Below, in pieces: positions 24,287 to 38,298 of a stretch of 64,000 nt of DNA. Source of the stretch: Serilophus lunatus. Its lineage: Eukaryota; Chordata; Aves; Passeriformes; Eurylaimidae. The stretch is taken from positions 24,444-88,443 of the forward strand of contig VXBA01005855.1 in assembly GCA_013399895.1 (NCBI GenBank), given 5' to 3'. The translations under genes were made by a program, and so were the position numbers. The notes below the pieces were generated by a model that saw only the letters and a program-made list of their open reading frames with translations, had not been told where the DNA came from and ran no database searches. Every line of letters begins with the position of its first letter. Positions within the stretch are counted from its first letter, which is position 1.

Positions 24287-27200
24287 GAGTTATTAATTTT
24301 TCTTTTAGTTGTTCAGGAATTCTTAGTTTTTTCTTCAAAGAAATTCTTTCTAAGTTGCTTCTGCTGTAAATGTGAAATAACTTAAAACTATATTCTGCCC
24401 TAATATATGCCTTTCTTCCCTCTGAGGAAGAAGTCACTTTTAAATAAAATTGAATAAATGTAATCCCTTACAAATGCCTCATAGGCAGGAGGTAGTACAG
24501 CTAAGCATCAAAATATCTGATGTTATAAGCTCAGACGCACCATTGTTGATCCATCACAAGTTATAAAAGAGGTCTTCTAAGGTCTTTTTATGGCAAATTC
24601 TGATTCTCTGGGGCTTGGAAAAATTCAGAAGTATTCTTGTTCGCTATGTTTTCTAATGGATTGCTGCTCTTTGTATTTGTTGTTACATACTTGTTGCAGA
24701 CCAGTAATTTTGAGCAGACACAGCCTGGTCCAGGACAGCTGAGAGGTAGGGTCTGAGTGGATGTGAATAGGATGAAGGGTACAGAACCAAGGGCGTTATG
24801 TCAAGCTGAAGTTCACTGAAACTGAAGAGCATGGCTGGCAGCAGACTCTAGAGGGGCCAAACCGTCTTTAGTGAGATCCCTTCCTCCTCACAGATAAGCT
24901 GTCCCTTGTTATCTCCTGATATCGGGGTTCCAATGGCTCTGATCCTCTTTTCAAATAATTTCCTTCTTGGTTTCATACCCTTTCTTGAAGAGAGTGCTCA
25001 AAATTGCATTACAAGCTCAGGATCAGAGAGTACCTGTGAATTTACAGTAACTTTTAGTAGCTTTATTGGGGTTTTTTGCTCATTTTCCCATAGTAACTAG
25101 CATCCCAGCACTGGACACCAATGTCAGGTACAGTGTAAAGCAAATTGGGCACTTGACACTGAAGTAACACAGACTTGTTCACATGGACTTTGTTCCTACA
25201 TTCCTACCTTAAGAATATTTTTAATAGACTCAAGTAAACTGTCTGATTATCCATCATGTCCCTTATTTATTCTTTGCCCTTTGCACCCCTAATTGGAACC
25301 CAGTCTGCACTTGACATCTGCTACCTTTGAACTGTCTTTCAAGCCATATTTCATTTCACCTCTTTTTTCTATGCACTCTATTTCCTCAACACTTTCTTGT
25401 CCTTTAGTGTCTAGCTCTATATTTTCATGATTTTGACAACCTGATCAGTTTTCCTCCTGGCAGTATGTTACCAAGAAGATTCTACCAAGGCAAGTGATGA
25501 ATTTTATGCTATAAAATATCTTCATAAATAATCTGTGAAATCTGTGTGAATTGTGTAATGACACAGTTTTTCAGTACTCAAAACTGCATCTGTCTTTCTA
25601 CCAAAAGTTTCATTGCAAATGATTTGTAAGGCAAAAAAAAATTTTGCAAGTAAGGCAAAAAATTTTACAGTTGCATGTGTACGGTGATAAACTGGACATT
25701 GAATACTAAAACACAGGAAAGACACTCTGGATTGAATGAAAAGCCAAAACCAGAAAAAAATATAGTCAGAGGTACTAGAAAAATAATAACTGGAAAAACC
25801 AGAAAATATTATCATGCTCTGGCTTAAATTTCTGCTGCTCCTATGGCTTGAATATTCTGTGAAGTTTTGATTCTTCCACTTCAAATAACAGATATAGTAG
25901 AACTAGCAAAGATATAGGGAAAAGGCAGTATGTATAACCAGATATTACAGAGAATCTATATGAATAGATTAAATAGTCTAGGCTTCTTGGCTTGGAAAAG
26001 AGGCTTATAAAAGTATGAAAGGTAAGAAAAAATGAACATGAGGGCATAAACTATAATTACTTGCAACATTAAAAATAGATCAAGGTAACTGAAATATGAA
26101 ATTCACTTCCATGGAGGCAAAGCGAAGCCAATGTTATAGGGAATAATTGTTAAAAAGTGTTAAAAAAAGAAGAAAGGACTAAACCTATTCATGGACAGCA
26201 ACTTCACTGATGGCTATGAATGCTAACAGTCTAGATACAACTTCTAAATCAGAATATTAAATTACCCTGTGGGGACAGTATAGAATAGAAAAATTTGTGC
26301 ACATACACATGACCCTGTCTCTTATGCTTGTAATAGGAATAGTAGGTATGATGTGATGATTAATCTTTGAGGTAATTTTTGGGGGGATAAAAAATCAGTC
26401 ACAGAAAAGTCTGTGCACAGTTTAAAACTTCTAACTGATTTTTTAGTGGCTCTCTCAGTGTACACATTTCAGACTCAAAACACTACTTTGAAAGTGGAGC
26501 TTGCCTTCTTTTTCTGTTATTGCCATGACTTTTTACATCCAGACTGATTTAGTAAGAGAATTTCAGTAAAACCACATTGATTCCCTGCTCCTAGTGAAGC
26601 TGGTTTTGGACAGAGCAAATTAGTTTCAAGATTGAATAACAGAAGTAAAAAAATGAGTTATCTGGTAATGGCATGCTTAGTAACTCCTATTGTTCATGTG
26701 CTTGCTAAAAACCCCCACTATGGTCTGAAAAAGAAGATGTTTACAAAAATAAACCAGGTACTCCATATGAAAAATAGCAAGGCTGCATAGATATTAGTGA
26801 CAGCTGTGCCAAAATTCCATATTTCAAAGGATTATCTCAGCTGTATATCTCAGCTGCTGCTGAGATATACATACTTTGTTTTCACTACAGGTTTACATTT
26901 CTTGTACAAACAGAATTGTATTAAAAATCTTTACAAACCAGAAGTATTATATACTTATCACAATGACTCTCAAAATATCAGTGAAGAGAAACTCAAATTT
27001 ATCAGAAAAGTCAAACTGACCAGGAGGAAGGTTGTATTAGTCTAAAACTAGCAAGAATGTAAGGTTTTACCATATATATCTAAGAACATTAAACACAATG
27101 CCTGTCCTGGAAATCTATATCCAGACAGAAAAATAATAAAATAATAAAAAAATTTTAAGTACACATTAACAAAAGAGGCCTTTCTGTTATTTAGGAAGAA

Positions 27201-28994
27201 AAGTTTTGCCAGATTAATGAAAGACAGAATTTTTCTATTAGTAAATTGAAGAATCATGTTGAAACTATTGTGATAAAGATGGGACCCACTGCAGGAATCT
27301 GAGATTTCAGGTTTTGTGGCTTTTTGCAACACAAATTCTACTGATGAAAATAAAAACTTCAAGAAAAAAACATTCAAAGAAATTTTTGAATGGAAAGAAG
27401 TGGGAAAATTTGGACAAGTGTACATTAAGTGTATTCTTTCAACTTTTTATTTTAATTTCTATATGCAAATAAAGGCATGCCTAAACATCCTGCTCAAAGG
27501 TTTACATCTTAGGGTAAATAGACTCCTAACTTTTTTTCAGAATGCTACGTAGATCCCTGCAATATTTATATTCTACATTGATTCCTTATTTTAATTCATG
27601 ACAAAGGCATCTTACTTTGGGGACAAGTCTGTTCTAGGTATATTATAATAAATATGTGTGTGCTACTAATGTGTCTATGAACATAATAAATAACTAACCA
27701 AATAAAGCATTACTAAATATTCTGTCATATTACATGTCTAAAAAGATTTCCTGCAGCATTCTTGAATTATTTCTTCCGAGAATTTAGATGAGAGTTACGT
27801 TGCAGTGTGGTGATACAACTCAGTGTGTAGAGTATCACAGCAGCATTATGCTGTGTAAAATGCCAGAATGGATGCATTTTTGTCACCTGGGGATTAAACA
27901 GATAGTATGGAAAGACAGAGAAGAAAATATCAGGCTGTATCCTCCCAGAAATGTGCAAGAGGATTTAGATATTATTGTTGCTGGTTCTTATGAAACATTC
28001 CTCAAATCCCCTATGCTTCTCTCATGAAGTACTGCCTATTATTTTTATTCAGATCATATACCTATATACAGCCCTTATTGGTCCATAAACTGAGAAGCCA
28101 AAGGACACAAATATCGAGAGTTGCAAAACTCAAAGCGCAAAGCCCTTAGCTTGTGGTAGAATTTAATTCCTATCTTTGCTAGACTTGAGAGGATTTTTAT
28201 CTAGCTCAGTGTTTGCAAATCATCTTTGTATCTGGCAGACAGAACCATGCGGATTGAACAGAAACTTACTCAGGCTTCAAACTTATGTTGGCATACATGA
28301 GGACGTGGCTGAAACAATAAAGATGTGCAGACGGACATTATGTTTAGTTCTCTGTAGCATGAACATTTTCATTATAATAAAAAAGTAGAAGAATGATGTT
28401 CTATTTATGTTCCAGTTCTTTACTTTTCTTAGACTATAGTGAGTTCAGCCCTCCTAAACTCTACCTGCCCTGCTTATGATGTCCAAATTCACCTCTTTCT
28501 ACTGAAATGATTGGGATTCTCTTGAGCCTTATTCATTCAAATGTAAAATAGACTCATTTGTGTAACATTGCTTAATGGAGAATCCCAAGAGATAATGTCA
28601 TTTGAAGTTATCAATACAACAGAAGCGCACAGCAGGGTAACGGTTGTGATTTTAGCAAGATATTTTCAAAGACATTGGATTTAATATGGTGAGAGGGAGA
28701 AAAGTTTTTTGCGCCAAGTTGAAAAGGATCTAAGTAAAATAGCTAAGTGATTGAAGAAAAACAAAAAAAATAACATTTAGAGTGTTGGGTAGTTTTACTT
28801 ACTTACCACATATTTATATTATAAATGTATGGCAAAACTCTCCTCCATTATCTCCTTCTTAATTTTGTGGTATAAATTGTAGCTGCAAAAAGATACCAAT
28901 AACCTAACTGGAGATCTCTATACTCTCTTGGTGTTGAGGTCATAAGTGAAAAACAAAGGGAAATATTTAGGAATAGAATGAATTCTTTTAAAAA
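24287..28994. other. AT-rich non-coding stretch
   Basis: No gene or transposon was recognised. It contains a perfect 13-bp hairpin (26842-26871) and a two-copy 20-odd-bp local duplication with GTAAGGCAAAAAA at about 25627-25672. Confidence 0.5.
26842..26871. repeat. Perfect 13-bp hairpin with 4-base loop
   Basis: TGTATATCTCAGC and GCTGAGATATACA form a perfect stem around TGCT. A partial copy of the left arm (ATCTCAGCTG at 26834-26843) precedes it, suggesting local duplication. There is no GC-rich stem plus T-tract of a bacterial terminator, and in a bird genome that reading would be irrelevant. Confidence 0.9.
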
Positions 28995-29067
28995 TTACTA
29001 TTAGTAGTAGTAGTAATGGTGGTAATGATAGTAGTAGCGGTAGTAGTAGTAGAAGTAATAATGATAA
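28995..29067. repeat. (TAG)n / (GTA)n imperfect trinucleotide repeat
   Basis: About 70 bases of TAG/GTA units with interruptions (GGT, GAT, CGG, AAG). Confidence 0.9.
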
Positions 29068-32000
29068 CACAGAAGTAAATATGAGGTTTCCCTGGAGATA
29101 AAGGGAATGAGGTCTACCTAAAGGCTAAATGATAATTAATTTGAGTCTCTGATTTATTTTGACTGCTACTGCTGGGTGGTAAAACCTCAAAGAAGGATGA
29201 CAAACAGTAGTTCTCCCTTATACTCATGGAAGTTAGCAGACCAGTTTACTGTCACCCTGGGCTAACAGGGAGGGTAAGTCCACAATTCCCACTCTTATAA
29301 CATTAAGGGCAATGAATCTTATTCCTTTTTTCCCTCTACTTTATTGGATTTACAGAATAGACTGTATGACAGGTAAACAAACATGTTATTTTTACAGTCT
29401 GCAGCCTGCTAATGGATCCTGAACACAAAAAAGAGACAGAGTGAATGTCTTGGATGTGCGAAAAAATTGATAACAGCCTTGGAAAATAAAGGGAACTGTA
29501 TTGCTGGTTGTTTAGCAGGAGCTGATTTACATACTGGAGTAGATCCTCCATGAATTACACAGAAATGCAAAACAGAAAGGGGAAAAAAAAAAAGCCTGCA
29601 ATTGCTGTTGACCACCATGCATGTTGATGAATCCCTGGCACATTTCAATTAATGTCCTATTGTGTTTGGCAGCTTACCAAGGACTGAGACTGAAGATAGT
29701 GATTCTTTAGATTAAAAGTGACTCAAAACGTATACTGAAAAGGAAACAATTTTTATTTATAGAGGTTGTGAATATTTGTTAGGAAGAAACCTTTTTGCTG
29801 TTGGTGCAATTAACCAAGATGAGTTGCCATTTATCACAATACTTTAGTATAGTAAAATCTTAAACTTTATAGTGTTTAGACTCCAAAGCCTATCATACTC
29901 TAGTTCTTGACACTTGCCTAATTTGAACATACATTTCATGGATTTGGATGATTGTGGTGACTCTAGATGAGGTCATAGTACCGCCTTCCACTGTTGCAAT
30001 TACATTCCCATCTGGTAATATTTATCTTCATGGATCTTAAGGTCACATCTGCCACTATCATCTTTGCATCTGACTGGCAGACCACAGTCCTACCAGGTGT
30101 GACAGGCAGCTGTTTGCATCTGATTCCCCGCATCCTCACCTGACAGCAGAAATTCTTCTGATTATTCCTAATCAAGACACCTTTTCCTTGTACATTAAAG
30201 AATTCGTCCCATTTTATACCAAGGCTCAGTAATTCACCCTAAGTGATCCATCTTAGTTAAACTTCCTTCCAGACTGGTACTTCCAAAATGACTGTTTTCA
30301 CACTTTCATAATTTTTTTACCCTGTCACCCTTAAGCTAATTTCAAGTCTGACATTGGTAGTCACTTTACTGACATTTAAATAGTCTCTGCACTTGTAGAC
30401 TTGTGCCTAGAAAATAAGTCTATGAAGGCTATAATTGTCCAGAAACAGTCTAACTTTGCATCCAAAACCAAAAAGAGAGCCCTGGGTATCAAGTCATGGA
30501 GGAAGAACAAATCAACTATTGGCAGACTATTTCAATGAGCACAGAAATTAAGATTTTGTTTTGTATATGTTTTCTCATGGTAGAAGGCAGGGGTGCTGGA
30601 CTAATGAATTATTTCTCTTACTGCATGGCACTTCTATTGCTACATGGAAATTAACGGTGTGATGCAACTGGCAGCAGCAACTAACATTATTGAGTGCTGA
30701 ATAATAGTTCTAGGATATGAAATAGTCCTGGGGAGAAGTTATTGCTTTATTGCTTTTGTTTAAAGGTAGGATACAGGTAAAAAAAAAAAAAATGTAGTTC
30801 ATATTGTTTGAAGTATAGATCATGGGGGTTAATGCTTTTGAGAAGCAGCATAAATATACTTCAAGATCTACAGTGCTGTTAAGTACATTTGCAGTGCATC
30901 CAGTAAGGCTATTTGCCTGTTTTGACATCCATGGAACACCTGGACTCTGTACGAGTACCACAAAGTGGATCCACCTATGTGAAGTGCATTTATCTAAATT
31001 TTCTTGCATGCTGCAGCTGGTGTCTCAGCTGAGCACTGAGAACACATGCAGAATCCTGTAATTCCATCAGGATTGAAATGCCATGAGGAGCTAAGAGTCA
31101 CAGCCAGGAACCCACGGAAAACACTTCAAGGGACATTGGGTGGGCTTTCAAACACTGTGGTCAAGAGCAATGGTGACAGGAGAAAAACCTTTCCTGTAGC
31201 ACCAGATAAAGAGGAGGAGCTCAGGAATGTACTCCACTTTTCTGCACTTTCTCCTTTAAATACAATGAAGAAGTTACAGCAAGTTACTCTAGTAAACTAA
31301 GCAAAAATTAACTAACCAGAAATAATTCTATTCACAAAGCTAGAAAGAAGTAGGAAATGTTTTTGTCTTAAATCACCATGGCTCCTAGAGCTACATTAGT
31401 GTAGACATAATATCACCTTCTGACAAGTATTATATACCTAAGTGAAAATTAGGTCTCGTATGGCAGTGACTTTTCATGAATTCCAGTGCATGCACTTGGA
31501 TGAATTAAACTGTAAATGCTGGGTGTTTGCAGGGAACTGCAGTAACCAGCTTTGATAAAAAGCAGGATTCTTCATTCATGCAAACATGAACTATTTATGA
31601 ATGTACAGCTTGCTATTTGTGCATGAAATGAACCAGATGAACACCTGCAAAATGCTGCCTGTACGTGTGCCACAAGTTTTTGCAGAGTTGCAGCAAGAGA
31701 CTGCGCTTTAAGTGTGTTAAGACTCCTTTCGTGTAATACCAGAAGAATTCTTACCTGGTAAGAAGGAGATTTCACACAAAATTAATGCAGTAGGACTGAA
31801 GAAGGTGTTAAAGATGCCTGAAGAGCAATGGAAAGGATTGAGTCTATAGAAAACTTGGTCAAGTTTTCCTTTCCTGATGCCCTCAAGGTGCCCTTGCTCA
31901 TCAGCACTTCAATGTGAATATATTATTGAGGGGGAAAGATATTTATTACATTACCCTAGAATTTTTTCTTCTCCTGTTTGGCAAGGTCTGTCATATTTTA

Positions 32001-35000
32001 AATTAAATAAAAACGTTTAATCATCCCAGGGCAAATCTGACCACTTCCCAAGGCATGTAAACTTTGATGAGAATCACAAATGGAGTATAAATGCTATCAG
32101 TCTCTCAAATGCAAAAAACCCCACTTATAATAACCAGGACACAGCCCTGCTTGCATCAAAAGCCTATCAGCTAAACAAATATGGTGAAATTATGTGAGGA
32201 AGAGTTGGAGAAATTAACTGCTGTGGGCTATAGATAGTGGTTTGACCAGCAGAAAATCATCATCACAAAAGTACAAATAAAATGGAAACAGAATTAACAC
32301 TGCAAAAAAAGCTTGTTCACGTACATAGAGGCTTACTGCACTCAGAAATTTATTAACTTTCTGTGGGATACCCCCAACCACTACTGAGTATTTTCCAAAC
32401 ATGATCAGTGAGATCAATCAAAACATTGAAACTTTGAAGTATGGCAAGGCTGCTGGGTGAAAGTATGCAAAACATGTCTATGACTTCATTAAAAAGGTTC
32501 TGTATAACATCTTCCATAAGATATGCAACTGTCTGGCAGCACTGCCTCATTAAGAAAAAAGGCTCTAAATGGTCACTCCCTGAAGGCTAGTTGTTATCCT
32601 GCACTGTGGTTGGCCACAGGGACATGTTGTGCTCCTAAGCAAGAAATTCTCTTGCACAAGAACCAGGTTTGCTTAACACATCACTGTGGCCAGGCCTAAG
32701 ACAGTGCCACTGCCATTTTTCCTTATTTAGACCCTGCCAACCACACAAGTGGCCATCATGGTATTTACTATCTGGGCTAAGCATTGCAAAACATTACACC
32801 AGGACAAGGCAGTTGTCCTTAGGTGATGGGATTAGAACCATATAGCTGAAGACACCTCTTTTTTTACTATTTTTTGGTGTCCTGAAACATTCCTTTTCTG
32901 GAAGGAAAAGCTAAAAATTAACTATTCTAAAAATACTGAAATTAGATACTTTGGAAAGAATTCCTGTGTTCCAATCTCTATCAGTGACATCCAGGTAAAA
33001 TCTCTCCTACATTTTATTGTAGAGCATCAAGGCAGCTGTCTTGTTATTTCCAATCACAGAGTATTCACAACTTGCTCTTGCATATAAATTCAGGGCATAA
33101 AAAACAGAATTTCAAGAGGAGATTGTGACCAGCAAAGACCACAATGACAAGAAAACACAAGTGAAACACAATCTTCACAATGCACATTGATAGAAGGCAA
33201 AATTATTCTCTGCTTTCATGAGTGCTGGTTAAGCTTTTGCAGAGGATCAGAGTTTTTTGCCAAATGTTAACACAAAGATAATTTTGAACAGATATTTTAC
33301 AGCTGTTAACAAGGTTTCTTAAAATATTACATGAGAAAAAGGGAAGCAAATAGACTACCAGAATGGAGCTTACTGGTACAAAGGTGAAAGAAGTAGGTTT
33401 TGAGGAGTGTAAGGGAGCATGCTTTGGGTTTTTCAGAAGGAAGACCAGTTCTTCTCTTGATCATATATATACATGCATGTATACAGTAAATATGTGGCCT
33501 GTATATTATCATGTGTATTATTTTCATTATTTACTTAAGGTTGATGTGGAAAATCAAGTTCACCAGCATGATATTATCACCAAGGTTTTATACTGGATTA
33601 GTAAAGGAATACTTCAAAAGAGGTAAGTCATCTTTGATATTTTTCTTTTTATTTATTTATCATGCTGTATTTTCTCTACCATACTTTATAGTATTGTATC
33701 ATATTAAGTTCACAGATAATATTTTCAGAGAAAAAGCAGATCAAACAAAGGAGGAGAAAAAAGTGACTAGAAGAAATTAAGATTCAGCTTCTTGCAGAGC
33801 CTGCTTTACTAGTTTACATAATAGTTTTAAAAGTCAACATATTAAGCCATAAACCATTACATTCTTACTTTCTTATCTTAGGAAAAATTAATGATAGATT
33901 CAGACATATTAAAAGAAGCCATAGCACAGTTATGTAGTCACTGGTATTGGTGGCAGTAAGGTTCAAATGCTATTATAAACATGGCAAAGCATCCAAGTAG
34001 GTTCAGCTGGCTGACTCATTCAAATGGTTGAAATTTCTGCTGTCTCTTTTATCTCTCTTTGGGAAAGAGATATCAGGTAGGCCACTAAAAGTCCTGTACT
34101 TATTTCAATTTTAGCACCTGAGCAATGAAATGGTTCATGGGAATGAATGCAGGCTGCATTTATGTTTTAAGTTTGGGTGAGAGGAAACTACAGTATAAGA
34201 TATCAGGAAGACCAGTTTCATAAGATGCAGAACATCTATTGACATCTTTTTCAGATGAGAGAGATGCAGTATTCTCTGTGGAGGTGAGATTAGATTGGCT
34301 TCATGGGCCCCTGAAATTCTTATGAAAAGAAATGTTGTTGTGAGTCATTATTAGTATATCATTAAATGCCAGGCTACATCCATCTTAAACAGCATTTTCC
34401 CTTCATTTCAAGCATTAGTTTGTGTGGCTCAGAAAGCAAAGAGGAGAGTTATACTCTACACAAAAGATAGAGATATTACAAAGCTCTTTTGATATAGTCA
34501 TGGCAGTGCTAGACAGAAAATGAAACACAAAATATCTTTTTTCTGAAGTCTTATTTACAAAGCTGGGCATGTTCCACCCAGAAGAAAAAAGAAAAAAAAA
34601 AAAAGAGCAAGAGAAGGGAAGAGCATGAAAGGAATCAAGACATTTAAATCAACTGGAAAACAGCATCTTGAAGCAGTTGCTGATTTGCAGAAAGCATAAG
34701 TATCCAGTTAATGAAATGAGCACACCAAAACCAATGATTTCTTACACCAGATTCTCATTGAAGCTGTACCCAAGTAAACCACTGGGACAGCTGGGACAGG
34801 AAGGTGACACAAGTTTTAAACTAATAACATTGGAAAGGCTTTAGTGGGGTTTGTACTGGCCATCTGGACTGAGAATGAGCATTAAAGCCTATGGATAGGT
34901 CCTGGAGCGCAGTTCAGATAGGTGGCTACTCACCCAACACAAACAGATGTTTGCAAAATACCCTCACCAACCACCAAATAGTTAAATTCACAGCCCAAAG

Positions 35001-35362
35001 TACAGAAATTCTCTATAGAATCTTCAAGTAGAATTCATTGCTGGTGCTCCAAGGAAGTAAGAATTTAAAGACCGTAAACTAAATGGATTTTTATTCATAA
35101 GGATAATCTGCTTTTGTACTCCAGTAAAAGCTCAGGGTGTCCTCAGGGAAAGGGAATAAAGACAAATACTATCATGCAGATGGTACTATACAGCCATAGT
35201 GCTTGTTACATCTTCCCACCTGATTTGCCAGGCATGTGAAAGGAGATCCATTAGCAGAATACTTAGGATCCACACTTTCATCTTCCTAGTTAGATATCAA
35301 ACCCCATAGTTTCAGCATGTAATAGGTTTAAATATTATTTTTTTCTCTGGGGAGGGGGGGGA
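29068..35362. other. AT-rich non-coding stretch
   Basis: No gene or interspersed repeat was recognised over 6.3 kb. Short poly-A runs occur at 30778-30791 and 34580-34605. Open frames up to 99 codons (for example 30710-31009 minus) look non-coding. Confidence 0.5.
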
Positions 35363-36815
35363 TGTTTGGGGGGTTTGCCTGTTAAAGCATTAAAACCGTT
35401 TTCTTTTGTGTTTTCCCAAAAATTCCTGGGAGCGGAGAACAGAGTGGGATCAGCTGATCCTGGCTCCAGAGACCTTGGGCTTGGCGAAACTGAGGAGAGA
35501 TGCGGTGGGGTGGCCTGAAGACAAGATCAGGTCCAGGACTGTCCCAGCTGCTCTCCTGGGTTCCACTTGCCGGCACGCACAGGGGGTGTCTTCTCCACAG
35601 CTGTGACAGCTTAGACTGAGATCAGTGGTACCACCCCCCACTTAGGTGTGGCTGGCACAGAGTTATCTCCCTCATCACTTACCATTGCAGCAGGGGGACT
35701 GGGAGCTCAGCACGCTGGTAGCCCCACGCTGCCTGGTGCAAAACCCTGGTTTCCTGTCATCTTAGTTGAGAGTGGGATGCAGTGGTGGCAGGATGGAGCG
35801 GTGACAAAGTGGGGTGGCCCCCATCCTCACACCGCCCGGCAGTGCTGACGGCAGTGAGCAGAGGTGAAATTCAGTGGCTGTGCCCGTGGTGCCAATGTCC
35901 AAGCCGCAGTGGGCTGGGCTGTGTTTGGCAGTCATTCGGGCGCAGAGCCCTGGTCCCGTGTAGCACAGCGGGGTGGAGCACTGCAGGGCAGTGGTTTCTT
36001 CCAGCGGGCGGCTGGCAAGAGCCCCACTGGAGGTGACCGCAGCCCTGTGGCCCCGCCTCGCACTGCCAGGAGGCGTGTGACAGCAGCTATTCCCATGGGC
36101 AGCCTCCCACTGCCCGTGGCCGGTCCCTGCGGGAGGCAGGGTCCCCGCGGGAGGTGCCACTGGCCCCGGGAATACCTCACGACTGGCGCCGGTGGTGGTC
36201 ACCGGCCTCTCAGATCCCGAGCACATGACAGGTTTGGTGGGAACCGCCGTCTTGCCTATGGTGAAATCCCAGCCACAAGAGCGGTGCCCAGTGCTGCCGA
36301 CCAATAGTAAGACAGCCTGGCCAGGAAGAGGACTCCCACTTCATGCAATATGAGGAGCCCATAAAAGCCAGAACCGTGGAAGTCCTGTCACTTTTGGCCA
36401 GCTTGCGTGGTTCAGATAACATCAAATGCCATTCCTCCTGGTCCCCCCCAGCTCCCTTTATCATGCAACACCATCGGAGCTCCAACAGTGGCACCAGGGA
36501 CCACCCACCCTTGGGTTCTGGGGGGAGGTGCTTTTCACTATTTTTATCTTTCAGAGGCTCTGAGACCGGGAGATTACCATCATCGAGGCGGCTTTCCTTT
36601 CCTTCCCCCTGCTCCTCAGCCCATCAGCTGGCTTTGAGAAGCAGTTTGGGTTTTTTGCTTTTATTGCATGGGTTTTATATTGTGTGTGTATTTTGTTTAG
36701 TGTCTGGGGATTCTCTAAGGTCTTTAGAGCCCTAGAAGAATAAACCTGTTGCTTGTTGTTGAATCCATTCAGTCTTTTGCCACTGTTACTCCCCCTAGTG
36801 GTTCAAACCACCACA
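35363..36815 (+). mobile_element. Solo LTR, ERVL-like, plus orientation (family copy 2)
   Basis: This 1.45-kb block, GC-rich in its 5' two thirds, starts TGTTTGGGGGGTTTG and ends CAAACCACCACA. The ends form an imperfect inverted repeat with TG...CA termini. An AATAAA polyadenylation signal lies at 36739-36744, about 70 bases before the end, as expected for R/U5 of an LTR. Landmarks shared with the LTR at 47289 include TTAAAACC near the start, TTCCTGGGA soon after, AGCAGTTTG near 36640, and CCCCCTAGTG near the end. No adjacent primer-binding site, polypurine tract or retroviral gene was found, so it is probably a solo LTR. The flanks (GGGGA and GCAGG) do not give a clear target-site duplication, so the ends are good to a few bases at best. 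Confidence 0.7.
36739..36744 (+). promoter_or_regulatory. LTR polyadenylation signal AATAAA
   Basis: Canonical AATAAA followed by a GT-rich stretch (CTGTTGCTTGTTGTTG), the usual layout of a functional vertebrate poly-A site. It belongs to the LTR at 35363-36815. Confidence 0.7.
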
Positions 36816-37580
36816 GCAGGGAAAAGCAATGTATCATTTCCAGAGGACCCTTTCTCATATGGTTTCTTGGACTATTAGTGGAAGCCTTCACCTTTACTTA
36901 ACAGTCAGAAACTTAATATGGGGATTTAATATCTTTGACTCATCAGCCTACTTAGCAAGCTTGGTTGAAATTAGTCAAGAAGTTCAAAAGTTATTTAGAT
37001 GTGAATCAAATGGAGGACTGAACAGGAGATGACTATAAAGAGTAGCATGCATGTTCTCTTTGATAACAAATAAATCTTTGTTCTTGATATTCTCTTCTAA
37101 AAGATTAGAATGATTAAGTTTTGAAAGCCATTATTACTTCAATGGTAAGCTAAATAGGGGATGAAATAGTTCTTTCAAATCAATTCATGTGTGTTAGTTT
37201 GGTGGTACATTTTTGAAAGCTGGGCTTTTGGGCCTAATTTTTGAGAGTTTTAAAGTTAGCATAAGTAATTCTGTCTCTCTGGCAAAGCTCATAGTCAGCC
37301 TGGAAAACTTCTGTCTGAAGAACAGCAAAGCAAAAAGTAAACAATATCCTAGTTTCTCAAAATATGGTTAGAACTTTCTCAAAATACATCTGTAGCTTCA
37401 CACAAGCTAAAGTGGCCTAAATTTCTCTCACAATAACAAGAGATTTTCCTTTCTCAAACAGGTGCTGTTTTTGCAGCCTTTCTCATGCTTTTCTGATCAA
37501 CAGCTTTGTCCAGTATCAAAATAATAGTCCGAGTTCTCAAAATAAAGACAGATGAGCTAATGCTTCAGCTCATCCAATAA
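36816..37580. other. AT-rich non-coding stretch
   Basis: No gene or repeat recognised between the LTR and the next CR1 copy. Confidence 0.5.
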
Positions 37581-37988
37581 ATTACACACACAGAATTACA
37601 CACACAGAATTAACAAGGTTGGAAAAGGCTGTAGATCATCAAGTTCAACCTTTGCCTAGGTTAACAACCTATCCAACACCAGTCTAACATCTAAACCACA
37701 TCACTAAGTTCATCATCCAACCTATCCTTAAACACATCCAGGGACAGTGACTCCACCACCTCCCTGGGAAGCCCATTCCAGTGGGAAATCACTCTCTCTG
37801 TGAAAAATTTTCTCCTGATGTCCAACCTAAACCTTCCCTGATGCAGCCTAAGACTGTGTCCTCTTGTCCTGTCACTGGGAGCCTGAGAGAAGAGACCGAC
37901 CCCCGCCTGACTACAACCTCCTTTCAGGTACTTACAGACAGTGATAAGGTCACCCCTGAGCCTCCTCTTCTCCAGGCTGAACAACAAC
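37581..37988 (-). mobile_element. CR1 LINE 3' fragment, minus strand
   Basis: Read on the minus strand this gives the last 99 codons of CR1 ORF2, open and ending in a stop (37691-37990; [51 protein letters not shown]). The CR1 3' untranslated region follows. In place of the usual 8-base CR1 tail repeat the 3' end carries two exact 14-base units, ATTACACACACAGA (37581-37594 and 37595-37608). The 5' side is cut at about 37988, so only some 400 bases of the element remain. Confidence 0.92.
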
Positions 37989-38298
37989 ACAAAAAAAAGT
38001 TAGTCAAAACCAATTGTGTGGACCAATAAAGACGTATCATGCTAGTTTCTAAAAAGTATAAAAAGCTGTAAGTTCTCTCATTAAATGGCTTCCTGGATGA
38101 ACCCTGTCTCCTGTGCTTGCTAAGATTGCTGGCATTAATGACAACATGTTAGTGCAGTGTTGATCACTCCCTCCTCATCCAAACTGTAACTAGAGGATTT
38201 CACTACTGCTGCTTGAGAGTTCACTCTAGGTTTCCTCTTTCTCCATGTTTTTTCTCCCTCAATCTTCCTGCCTCAATTATGTTCTGGATTACCCTAAA

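Noticed and set aside
24150..24437. 95-codon minus-strand frame rich in Leu, Ser and Cys
   Set aside because: Most of it is the GATA/GACA microsatellite read in frame.
35762..36304. 180-codon minus-strand open frame
   Set aside because: Same GC-rich LTR artefact; no family resemblance.
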